DNA of 15,058 nt from Thermoplasmata archaeon (lineage in GTDB: Archaea; Thermoplasmatota; Thermoplasmata; Thermoplasmatales; Thermoplasmataceae), in NCBI GenBank assembly GCA_021806355.1, contig JAJZXT010000080.1, positions 1-15,058 on the forward strand. The letters are read 5' to 3'. A program made the translations under genes and the position numbers. Below, in pieces: positions 6,830 to 12,889 of the stretch. Position 1 is the first letter of the stretch. The number at the start of each line of letters is the position of its first letter. The notes beneath the pieces are model-generated. The model searched no databases. It saw nothing but the letters and a program-made list of their open reading frames with translations, and was not told the origin of the DNA.

Positions 6830-7756
6830 TCATATTACCTCAAATAAATCCGTTTGGAATGGCTGAACATAGTGCAATACCACGGCTTTTTCCTTCACTA
6901 TTTTTACCTTTGCGAGTATCTTCAAGAATTCCCTCACTTGATAGGTGGGAAGGAAAACTGAAACCATCAGTCTCCCTCCAATAATTCTGGCGAAATGGGA
7001 TGCACGGAAAATAACTTGATCGCTTGCATTTTTCCTTATTTCCTGAACTACGGGATTGTTCCCTTCCGCTTCGTATATATATTCTTCCTCAGAGATTGCC
7101 CTGACGCTATCTTTTTCTATCGGGGAGGAATCCAGATAGACCAGGGCACGGTATTTTACTCCCGCCTTTTTCTCTATCTGGGCTATTCCGCCATTCATTG
7201 ATAAACACTTCTCTAACGGATCGTCAGCAACTGACGGTGTGGAGTAAGTAATCATGGAAAGCGGATTCCTTGTGTTCATTTCAGATAGAAAGGATATTTC
7301 GCCGGAGGGGGCAAATAAAGATTCAACAACGATTTCCTTCCCCCTTCCTATGCCTTTCAGCAAAAGTGCTGAGATCTCTATGGATTTTGATTTGTGAAAC
7401 CTGAAGTCGGCAAATATCTTCCCATTTTTCAAATACAAATACCCCATTATCACCGAAGGCATCTCGTTTATTTGCTCAAGGATTCCGCTTTCATCAAACG
7501 ATTTCAGATGAACCCGTAAAACAGAGAATTCGTTTCCCTCCTTTATGTCAAATTTCCTCAAAAGAAAACTTACTGAATTATCTACTGTCGCACCCCCTTT
7601 GATTAACACATCTATAAAGATGGAAGTTGATATCTTCCTCATTATGACCGGAGCGTAAATATTATGCTCATATGAATAATCGAATAGTGGATAGGTTCCA
7701 CTGAATGATATAACGCATCTTGTTGCTACCTTATCATCCACCTCTTTCCAGAGCAC
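6830..7756 (-). CDS. Unknown protein, first gene of a two-gene operon
   Basis: A 308-residue protein, probably cytoplasmic, with no clear family. Around residues 90-150 it has MGYLYLKNGKIFADFRFHKS and then ISALLLKGI, a strand-strand-helix unit reminiscent of the sensory part of archaeal bacterio-opsin-activator-like (BAT/HTH_10) regulators. No C-terminal HTH_10 helix-turn-helix is present, so that link is weak. The start is GTG at 7756-7754. A TATA-like box centred 25 bases upstream (7777-7785) implies a leaderless mRNA beginning at this GTG; the next in-frame GTG (7741) has no better support. The gene is followed after 13 bases by the 325-residue partner gene. Both point away from gar1-tfb and toward the first TFB. 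Confidence 0.8.
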   Translation of the reverse strand: MLWKEVDDKVATRCVISFSGTYPLFDYSYEHNIYAPVIMRKISTSIFIDVLIKGGATVDNSVSFLLRKFDIKEGNEFSVLRVHLKSFDESGILEQINEMPSVIMGYLYLKNGKIFADFRFHKSKSIEISALLLKGIGRGKEIVVESLFAPSGEISFLSEMNTRNPLSMITYSTPSVADDPLEKCLSMNGGIAQIEKKAGVKYRALVYLDSSPIEKDSVRAISEEEYIYEAEGNNPVVQEIRKNASDQVIFRASHFARIIGGRLMVSVFLPTYQVREFLKILAKVKIVKEKAVVLHYVQPFQTDLFEVI

Positions 7757-7776
7757 TGTTTAGTAACGAAAGATAA

Positions 7777-7785
7777 GATATAAAT
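7777..7785 (-). promoter_or_regulatory. TATA-like box for the unknown two-gene operon
   Basis: ATTTATATC on the minus strand, with its centre about 25 bases before the GTG start at 7756. This supports leaderless transcription from the GTG itself. Confidence 0.5.
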
Positions 7786-8085
7786 ATTCTTATAAAATAC
7801 ACTCATCTTAATTTAACCTTGAACCTTGCCCGAATTTCCTTTATTTATTGAAGAATCTTTCAGTAAAGAGATGCTATCGAGATGGTGCTTTCCCTTGGAA
7901 GTCCCATCCGACTTTCGCTTATACCTTCAAGGATCAAAAGATGCGGGGGAAATAATGATGTGGATTCTGTGACAAAAGGAACCAAAAGATCTGCATGTTC
8001 ACATTTTCCTTTAATTCGTTGAAAAATAATCAGATAGAATAACTTAAATTCTCAGTGATAAATGTAATAATAATGTTGCGAATAG

Positions 8086-8095
8086 TTTAAATAAA
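8086..8095 (+). promoter_or_regulatory. TATA-like box for gar1-tfb
   Basis: TTTAAATAAA, with its centre about 28 bases upstream of the ATG at 8119 and only about 16 bases upstream of the ATG at 8107. It therefore argues for the downstream start and a leaderless gar1 mRNA. Confidence 0.5.
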
Positions 8096-8118
8096 TATTA
8101 ACTATTATGTTAATATAC

Positions 8119-8334
8119 ATGAATGAGGAATGCACGATCGTAAACCACAAATCCAATGAAATCCTTATAACCGGATCAAAGAATTTTTCAATAAATTCTA
8201 AGATATTCGATTCCAAGGGTGTAAAACTGGGAAAGGTTATCAGGGTCCTTGGAAATGTGGATAAACCTTATGCTCTTGCGGTTCTCGAGAGGCCCTTACA
8301 AGAAGAGTCGATGAAGACCGTTTTCCTCAGATAA
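8119..8334 (+). CDS. gar1: Gar1-like H/ACA RNP protein
   Basis: A small beta-barrel protein of about 71 residues, resembling the archaeal Gar1 subunit of H/ACA guide RNPs (with Cbf5, Nop10 and L7Ae). These direct pseudouridylation of rRNA; Gar1 contacts Cbf5 and helps substrate release. The visible core is SKIFDSKGVKLGKVIRVLGN followed by PYALAVLE, matching the Gar1 pattern of a strand, a GxKIGKV-type turn, and a hydrophobic strand. It lies immediately upstream of a TFB gene, the conserved gar1-tfb arrangement seen in many archaea, which strengthens the call. An upstream in-frame ATG exists at 8107, but the TATA box favours 8119. Confidence 0.82.
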   Translation: MNEECTIVNHKSNEILITGSKNFSINSKIFDSKGVKLGKVIRVLGNVDKPYALAVLERPLQEESMKTVFLR

Positions 8335-8350
8335 ATGCAGGTGTACCATC

Positions 8351-9292
8351 ATGGAAGAAGAAAAGGGTAAGAAAAAGAGTTTTGAACAGATTGAAAAGTG
8401 CCCGGAATGCGGATCAACCCAACTGGTTAGAGATTATGAGAGGGGAGAGTTGATATGCAATAACTGCGGTATAGTTATCGATGAAAGTTTTATAGATCAG
8501 GGGCCAGAATGGCGTGCCTTTGATTCCGAACAGAATGAATCCAGGGCAAGAGCTGGTTCTCCGATGACTTTTACCATTCACGATAAGGGATTATCAACCG
8601 ATATATCATGGAAGAATAAAGACTCATATGGCAAATCAATACCAACAAGGAACAGGGCTCAACTATACAGATTGAGGAAGTGGCAGAAAAGGATCAAGGT
8701 ATCCAATGCAGCGGAGAGAAATCTTTCGCAGGCACTTCAGGAGATGGAAAGAATGGCCTCTAACCTCAGCATTCCAAACGATGTGAGGGAAACTGCAGCT
8801 GTTATTTACAGAAGAGCAGTGAAACAGAACATGATAAGGGGAAGAAGCATAGAAGGAGTGGTTGCAGGATCACTATATGCAGCATGCCGTATAACCAATG
8901 TGCCAAGAACCCTTGATGAAATCTCTGCGATAACAAGAGTCAAGAAGAAGGAAATTGGCAGGACATACAGAATCATGAGCAGATATTTGCAATTGAATAT
9001 CATGCCTTCCAAGCCTGAAGATTACCTTAACAGATTCTGCAGCAGACTGAAGCTTTCAATGGAGACCAGAAAAAAAGCTGCTGAGATCATCAAGATGGCA
9101 CAGGATGGCGATCTGACTTCCGGAAAGGGTCCTACCGGTGTAGCCGCAGCAGCGATTTATATCGCTTCAATAATAACCCAGGAAAGGAGAACACAGAGAT
9201 CAGTAGCGGAAGTCGCAGGAGTAACTGAGGTTACAATCAGGAACCGCTACAAGGAATTAACAGAGAAGTTAAGCCTGGAAGTTCAGGAGTAA
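8351..9292 (+). CDS. tfb: Transcription initiation factor B, paralogue 2 (gar1-linked)
   Basis: A 313-residue archaeal TFIIB homologue. The zinc ribbon uses Cys17, Cys20, Cys36 and Cys39. The following segment DQGPEWRAF and RAGSPMTF (B-reader/linker) is nearly the same as in the other TFB of this window. Two cyclin repeats follow, ending with VTEVTIRNRYKEL, the helix-turn-helix that reads the BRE. AGGTG about 7 bases before the ATG is a suitable ribosome binding site; the gene follows gar1 by 16 bases and is probably co-transcribed with it. Its linkage to gar1 suggests that it is the ancestral, housekeeping TFB. Its stop codon directly abuts the stop codon of the convergent Pcc1 gene. Confidence 0.97.
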   Translation: MEEEKGKKKSFEQIEKCPECGSTQLVRDYERGELICNNCGIVIDESFIDQGPEWRAFDSEQNESRARAGSPMTFTIHDKGLSTDISWKNKDSYGKSIPTRNRAQLYRLRKWQKRIKVSNAAERNLSQALQEMERMASNLSIPNDVRETAAVIYRRAVKQNMIRGRSIEGVVAGSLYAACRITNVPRTLDEISAITRVKKKEIGRTYRIMSRYLQLNIMPSKPEDYLNRFCSRLKLSMETRKKAAEIIKMAQDGDLTSGKGPTGVAAAAIYIASIITQERRTQRSVAEVAGVTEVTIRNRYKELTEKLSLEVQE

Positions 9293-9520
9293 TCATTCTC
9301 CCACTTTCTCCATTTTTTTAACAATATCATAGGCTTTCATCAATTCCTCTGCCAGCGAATATATGGATGTAAGTTTGAGTGAATCAAAACGATATTCAAG
9401 AGAACCTTCATTCATCATCACCTGAACCATTCCTTTATCTTCAGGTTCAGTACATTTTCTCAGACTTTGGAGTGTTTTTTTGTTGTCGGAGAAAATTAAA
9501 TTCATTCTGAGCTTATTCAT
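9293..9520 (-). CDS. Probable KEOPS complex subunit Pcc1
   Basis: A 75-residue protein with the alpha/beta layout of Pcc1: an N-terminal strand (RMNLIFSD), a helix (KKTLQSLRKCTEPED), strands VQVMMNEGSLEYRFDS, and a long C-terminal helix SIYSLAEELMKAYDIVKKME. Pcc1 is the dimerising subunit of KEOPS, which makes N6-threonylcarbamoyladenosine in tRNA together with Kae1, Bud32 and Cgi121. Length and pattern fit archaeal Pcc1, but sequence identity in this family is low and I cannot confirm it by search. ATG 9520 has a TATA-like box about 28 bases upstream (9544-9552), suggesting a leaderless mRNA. Its 3' end abuts that of the TFB gene tail to tail with zero spacing. Confidence 0.6.
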   Translation of the reverse strand: MNKLRMNLIFSDNKKTLQSLRKCTEPEDKGMVQVMMNEGSLEYRFDSLKLTSIYSLAEELMKAYDIVKKMEKVGE

Positions 9521-9543
9521 GCTTCATATTGAATTCAATAAAA

Positions 9544-9552
9544 CTATTAAAT
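9544..9552 (-). promoter_or_regulatory. TATA-like box for the Pcc1-like gene
   Basis: ATTTAATAG on the minus strand, about 28 bases before the ATG at 9520. Confidence 0.4.
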
Positions 9553-9638
9553 CCTCGCCCCCAACAAGAGTCCAGAGACGGATGCCTCGAACTGAGTTAA
9601 AGACAGTGAATTTTTGGAATGGGAAATGATCTAACTTT

Positions 9639-10046
9639 TTATGGGTACCTTTTGATCTCCTTTATGCCATCAAAATCTGTATCATCCGTTATTATCTCCA
9701 AGATATTTCTCTCTATGGCGCACGACAAATGAATTGAATCTCGTGGCTTTAAATGATACCTTTCCCGGATAACCTGGCTCCTTCTGATTATTTCATCATC
9801 CACCGTCACAAATCTGAGGAACGGGAAATTGATGAACTTTTTTCCAATTTCTACGGCATCCGTTTTTCCAAGCACCATTTCAGTCACATATGAAATCTCG
9901 TCCCAGGTTAGGGTCGACGTGTACGCCTGAATCTCCTTGCTTTCAATTCTTGCAAGGATATCCTTAGCTTTTTCTGCTTCTTCGATTTCACTGTAGAGAA
10001 CAGGGTACAGGAAAACGTTTGGGTCAGTGTGATACGTTCCTTTCAT
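9639..10046 (-). CDS. vapC: PIN-domain toxin, VapC family
   Basis: A 135-residue PIN-domain ribonuclease, probably the toxin of a VapBC pair that cleaves RNA (often tRNA or rRNA). The acidic active-site residues are in place: Asp8 in THxDPN context (YHTDPNVFLY), Glu50 in WDEI, Asp103 in KPRDSIHL, and an acidic cluster Asp121/Asp122/Asp124 in ITDDTDFD. The PRDSIHLSCAIE stretch followed by DD is typical of archaeal PIN proteins. The length is normal. The start overlaps the last 23 bases of the upstream antitoxin gene in another frame, as expected for a translationally coupled pair. No truncation is seen, so it is probably functional. Confidence 0.88.
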   Translation of the reverse strand: MKGTYHTDPNVFLYPVLYSEIEEAEKAKDILARIESKEIQAYTSTLTWDEISYVTEMVLGKTDAVEIGKKFINFPFLRFVTVDDEIIRRSQVIRERYHLKPRDSIHLSCAIERNILEIITDDTDFDGIKEIKRYP

Positions 10047-10278
10047 ACTGTTCCTCTGCTATTTTCTTGAGATCTATTTTTTTCTTAAGCTTCCTAGAAT
10101 ACGTTGCACAGTAAAAATCAACATAAGACACAGACTCTGGTTTTATCTTTCTGATTATCACTGAATCGTCAACAACATCCACAATAACTTTCGAATGTTC
10201 CTTTAACCCAATCTTTTCCCTTATCTCCTTGGGTATAACCACCTGGCCCTTGGGACCAACCGTAGTTCTCCTTTCCAT
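10024..10278 (-). CDS. vapB: AbrB/SpoVT-type antitoxin, VapB family
   Basis: An 84-residue protein with an N-terminal swapped-hairpin AbrB DNA-binding domain, seen as TTVGPKGQVVIPKEIREKIG (about residues 5-24), followed by a short strand (VIIRKI) and a charged C-terminal helix that would bind the toxin. It is the expected partner of the overlapping PIN toxin gene. An open frame extends further upstream, but ATG 10278 is chosen: the AbrB domain begins directly after it and a TATA-like box (10302-10311) lies about 28 bases upstream, implying a leaderless mRNA. The antitoxin probably represses this promoter, as is usual for the family; no operator repeat was identified. Confidence 0.88.
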   Translation of the reverse strand: MERRTTVGPKGQVVIPKEIREKIGLKEHSKVIVDVVDDSVIIRKIKPESVSYVDFYCATYSRKLKKKIDLKKIAEEQYERNVSH

Positions 10279-10301
10279 AGTTAAGTTATACAAATAACAG
10301 A

Positions 10302-10311
10302 TATTTATACT
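10302..10311 (-). promoter_or_regulatory. TATA-like box for vapBC
   Basis: AGTATAAATA-type sequence on the minus strand, about 28 bases before the antitoxin ATG at 10278. It decides between that ATG and the longer open frame. Confidence 0.5.
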
Positions 10312-10421
10312 ATTTTTTAAGATCAGAAAAACAAAGGCAACAGCCTTAGAGATTGTTTCCAAACAGTTAATGGGTTCAACCCTACACTGCGCGTGCTAAA
10401 ACCTCCTCAATTTATCAATTC

Positions 10422-11033
10422 TTAGATCATTTCTTGCAAACCTGAAGCAATATCTTCCATATGACCGGAGAGGAGGGCATTGGCCCCAGTTTCTCTGATT
10501 ATAGGGATCAATGCTTCCGAGGTGGCAAGCGCCTTGTCTCCCGTTGCGTCTGGCCAGATGCCATTGGGGTAAAAACTGAGTCTGCCATTAATGCCATATG
10601 CTGAATCACCAACTATCAGGTAATCGTCAAATTTGAGAGCCATTTCATGGCGGTTAGGGATGCTGTATGCCCTGATTCCGAAAGGCAATCTGGTTGTTCC
10701 TTTATACTGCTCACCATGCTTCATGTTATATAAATCAAAGAACATGTTTGCAATTTTCTCGTCCTCAGAAACCGTAACAATGTCAGGGATATACAATGGG
10801 ATGCCCATTTGTCTGGAAATTAAGGAAGATCCCCTGATATGCGAATGATTTGTCATAATTACTGCCACAGGTTCCCCAAGGATCTTGATCATTTGATTGA
10901 GCCCCGGCATAGCAATTGGGTCGATAAGGACAATTTTTCCGTCCTTTAAAAGCAAGTGGGAATACATCATTATTCCGGATTCCCCATCAATGGTTCCCCA
11001 ACGGAAAACATTCTTAGCAATCGGTTCAAACAT
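10422..11033 (-). CDS. Metallo-beta-lactamase-fold protein with incomplete metal motif
   Basis: A 203-residue protein with the layout of an MBL-fold hydrolase: N-terminal strands, LIDPIAMPG after the first strands, the metal motif region at NHSHIRGSS (62-70), NRHEM (127-131), VGDSAYG (141-147) and LSGHMED (188-194). The usual HxHxDH is here His63-x-His65-x-Arg67-Gly68, so the Asp and His that bind the second metal are replaced. His63, His65, His129, Asp143 and His191 could still hold one metal. Substrate unknown. The start ATG 11033 has a TATA-like box centred about 25 bases upstream (11052-11063), giving a leaderless mRNA. It sits between two toxin-antitoxin pairs without being obviously part of either. 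Confidence 0.75.
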   Translation of the reverse strand: MFEPIAKNVFRWGTIDGESGIMMYSHLLLKDGKIVLIDPIAMPGLNQMIKILGEPVAVIMTNHSHIRGSSLISRQMGIPLYIPDIVTVSEDEKIANMFFDLYNMKHGEQYKGTTRLPFGIRAYSIPNRHEMALKFDDYLIVGDSAYGINGRLSFYPNGIWPDATGDKALATSEALIPIIRETGANALLSGHMEDIASGLQEMI

Positions 11034-11051
11034 GTTTAATGAGCTTAGCTT

Positions 11052-11063
11052 GATATAATATTA
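11052..11063 (-). promoter_or_regulatory. TATA-like box for the MBL-fold gene
   Basis: TAATATTATATC on the minus strand, centred about 25 bases before the ATG at 11033. Confidence 0.45.
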
Positions 11064-11250
11064 TTTCGAATGATTAACCACAAATTCCTACTCTCAAACG
11101 GGTATCATTTGCAAGTGATTAATCATTACCGAAATTAATGGTCGCTTTGCCATCTCAATAATAGCAAGCCTCCTATTTTGGAGAAAAAAAAATTATCTGA
11201 TGTATGTCCATATATGGAAATGAGGAATTATTGAATATAAACACCAAAAT

Positions 11251-11260
11251 GTATGTATAT
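11251..11260 (+). promoter_or_regulatory. TATA-like box for the RHH-MazF operon
   Basis: GTATGTATAT, followed by TTG, is centred about 24 bases before the GTG start at 11280. This supports that GTG over the nearby out-of-frame ATG at 11276. Confidence 0.4.
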
Positions 11261-11279
11261 TTGATGCACATTATTATGT

Positions 11280-11510
11280 GTGTCAACTCAGAGACTCAAT
11301 GTTACTTTGCCTGACAATGTAATAGAAATCCTTAAAACTAAGAAAAATAAGTCTGAGTTTCTATCAGAGGCAGTAATGGAGAAAGCCAGAAATGACAAGA
11401 AGAAAGAAGTTGTTGAGAAAGCAAATAGGCTTAGGGCATACTACAAAACTGAAGATGACCTTAATTCTCTATCCTCGTTGGATTCACAGGATTTCCTGGA
11501 GAGAGAATAG
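11280..11510 (+). CDS. Ribbon-helix-helix antitoxin of a MazF-type pair
   Basis: A 76-residue protein with an N-terminal ribbon-helix-helix domain: strand QRLNVTLPDN, helix A VIEILKTKK, a turn with KSEFLSEAV starting helix B. A charged C-terminal tail (KANRLRAYYKTEDDL...) is expected to wrap the toxin. RHH proteins bind DNA as dimers and usually repress their own operon. The start codon is GTG at 11280, supported by a TATA-like box at leaderless distance. The stop is 2 bases before the MazF ATG, so the two are translationally coupled. Many MazF toxins pair with AbrB-type MazE; an RHH partner as here is also known. Confidence 0.75.
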   Translation: MSTQRLNVTLPDNVIEILKTKKNKSEFLSEAVMEKARNDKKKEVVEKANRLRAYYKTEDDLNSLSSLDSQDFLERE

Positions 11511-11512
11511 AC

Positions 11513-11854
11513 ATGAAACAAGGAGAAATTTGGCTGGTAAATCTCTCTCCAACTGTTGGCGCTGAGATTACAAAAACCAGACCATGCGTGATCGTAAGTA
11601 GCAATGAAATTGGGATTTTACCATTAAAGGTCATCGCGCCGATCACCGATTATAAGGCACACTATGACTCAGTACCTTGGATGGTGGAGTTGCCTCCAGA
11701 TGGTGTGAACAATTTGATTAAGAAATCTGTAGTAGATTTGTTCCAATTGAGGTCAGTTTCAGAGGCAAGATTGATAAAAAGAATAGGTAAAGTAACAGAG
11801 GAAGAACTTTCTAAAATCATAGAAGCTACTAAGGTAGTTTTCGGGACCTATTGA
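11513..11854 (+). CDS. mazF: MazF/PemK-family endoribonuclease toxin
   Basis: A 113-residue toxin of the MazF/PemK/Kid fold that cuts single-stranded mRNA at short sequences. The N-terminus MKQGEIWLVNLSPTVGAEIT is diagnostic, followed by KTRPCVIVSS (Arg23 in the conserved RP motif), the beta-core segment LKVIAPITDYK, and KSVVDLFQLRSVSEARLIKR with the conserved Gln-Leu-Arg region, then the C-terminal helix. The length is normal and no key segment is missing. It starts 2 bases after the RHH antitoxin stop, with GGAGAGA inside the antitoxin gene as ribosome binding site. Probably a functional toxin-antitoxin pair. Confidence 0.92.
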   Translation: MKQGEIWLVNLSPTVGAEITKTRPCVIVSSNEIGILPLKVIAPITDYKAHYDSVPWMVELPPDGVNNLIKKSVVDLFQLRSVSEARLIKRIGKVTEEELSKIIEATKVVFGTY

Positions 11855-12065
11855 CAAGACATTTCAGGATTACATAAAATTCTGTGTTTACATTGCCAAG
11901 CGATGCCATCCTCATTATATAAGAGTCCATTTTTTATGGCAAAATAAAAGCTTCTGCTGATGTCGAAAACATAGAATTCTGTTAGACAAATATTTTAGCA
12001 TGGATTGACATAGGTTGGGTGATTGATGTGGAATTCAACCTGAAACCTATGGTGAAGAGTGAAGC

Positions 12066-12215
12066 TTACCGAATTTCAGAATGGCATTTGCATCCCAGTT
12101 GTCCGCACTTCATGTAGTGTTTTCTCAATGTCCCGTGAAGAAGGAAACCAATTCCGGATATTTCCTGCAGGAGTTTTGATACATCCTGCTTGAACTCATC
12201 CTGTTCTGGAAGCAT
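12066..12215 (-). pseudogene. Truncated DUF6788-like transposase-associated ORF
   Basis: A minus-strand frame from ATG 12215 to TAA 12068-12066 gives 49 residues ending LRKHYMKCGQLGCKCHSEIR. The pattern of a basic helix followed by KCGxxxCxC is that of small DUF6788-type proteins, which I know as companions or N-terminal parts of insertion-sequence transposases. The family normally continues with a HGPYY-like stretch and another helix; here a stop follows two residues after the Cys/His cluster, so the 3' part is lost. No transposase is seen downstream on this strand. A weak TATA-like ACTTATAG lies about 25 bases upstream. Confidence 0.5.
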
Positions 12216-12318
12216 AATTACCTGAATATGCTATAAGTATTAATCTCAATACTCTTGCGAAATGACCTTAAAAAAAATACGAATTTAAATCTCTTTCCCA
12301 CGCCTGTTGGACAGTTGC

Positions 12319-12543
12319 ATGACTTCTAAAGATTCTGTTGCATCCATAACTACTACATATTATCCCCGATTTCAACATGAAGAATACAGGGAAGAAACAC
12401 GTTTGTTGAGATGGATAAAATATTGAGAAGAGAATCGTGTGGATTTGGTTGAGCTATACAAGCACAAAAGTTTTCCATACATATCAATAAAAATGACGGA
12501 AATCACGGACGAAATGAAATCTGAACATGAGGGACATCTGTAG
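12319..12543 (+). pseudogene. Interrupted small gene with in-frame TGA
   Basis: One frame runs 75 codons from ATG 12319 to TAG 12541-12543, broken only by TGA at 12424-12426. The two halves (containing YYPRFQHEEYREETRLLRWI and VELYKHKSFPYISIKMTEIT) both look protein-like, with alternating charged and hydrophobic residues. A TATA-like AATTTAAATC (12283-12292) lies about 30 bases upstream of the ATG. No family is recognised. Options are a nonsense-mutated gene, a real 35-residue peptide, or chance. Confidence 0.3.
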
Positions 12544-12743
12544 CACCCTGAGATAATGTTACAGGGAATCGGAAAATTGTGGGTTTCACCAAGTAAAAAA
12601 TGAGGATGAATGTAATGTCACGACAACCTTTTTTTACGTGCCACGCATTTTACTGAAAATATGCATTGGGAGGATATCCAATGTTCTCAGTCGGTTTAGA
12701 TTGATAAGAAGATACTCCCCTTATCCATAACAATTCTGAATAC

Positions 12744-12753
12744 TTTTAATATA
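12744..12753 (+). promoter_or_regulatory. TATA-like box for tRNA-Leu
   Basis: TTTTAATATA, about 30 bases upstream of the mature tRNA 5' end. Confidence 0.45.
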
Positions 12754-12778
12754 CCCAACAATAATGTAGGATACCATT

Positions 12779-12863
12779 GCGGAGGTTGCCGAGCCAGGTT
12801 AAAGGCGACAGACTCAAGATCTGTTTCCGTAGGGATGCGCCGGTTCGAATCCGGCCCTCCGCA
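12779..12863 (+). tRNA. tRNA-Leu (anticodon CAA)
   Basis: An 85-base class II tRNA. The acceptor stem GCGGAGG pairs perfectly with CCTCCGC (12856-12862), followed by discriminator A at 12863. The D-arm region contains GCCGAGCCAGGTTAAAGGC. The anticodon stem ACAGA/TCTGT encloses the loop CTCAAGA, giving anticodon CAA (reads UUG, Leu). A long variable arm (TTCCGTAGGGATGCG region) is as expected for Leu, and the T-arm is CCGG-TTCGAAT-CCGG. No intron interrupts the anticodon loop, and CCA is not encoded. The tRNA itself is intact, while the DNA on both sides contains broken genes. Confidence 0.96.
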
Positions 12864-12889
12864 TTTAAAGCATGAATTAACATGTTAAT

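Larger units (their letters stand above)
7757..8106. other. 350-base divergent intergenic region
   Basis: It separates the unknown operon (minus) from gar1-tfb (plus) and holds both promoters. Other content: a TATA-like TTATAAAA (7791-7798, +) and a 33-codon + ORF (ATG 7871 to TGA 7970-7972) containing CFPLEVPSDFRLYLQGSKD, with no good ribosome site. The octamer CAAAAGAT occurs twice (near 7935 and 7985). An ATGATGT at about 7955 resembles a C box, but no paired D box at sensible spacing was found, so no C/D RNA is called. Confidence 0.3.
11855..12778. other. 924-base region with gene remnants only
   Basis: No intact gene is seen between mazF and the tRNA gene. It holds a truncated DUF6788-like ORF (minus, 12066-12215), a + frame interrupted by TGA (12319-12543), and an 8-base inverted repeat, CATAGGTT (12009-12016) with AACCTATG (12044-12051). 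The rest (about 12544-12740) has many stops in all frames and no feature that I can name, apart from the tRNA promoter at its end. The picture is one of old mobile DNA decaying next to a tRNA. Confidence 0.5.

Noticed and set aside
7871..7972. 33-codon + ORF in the gar1 upstream region
   Set aside because: It has no suitable ribosome site, its ATG is too far from the TATA-like box for a leaderless start, and no family was recognised; it is mentioned only as content of the gap.
10372..10382. GGGTTCAACCC palindrome resembling a tRNA T-arm
   Set aside because: No acceptor stem, anticodon arm or D-arm can be built around it.
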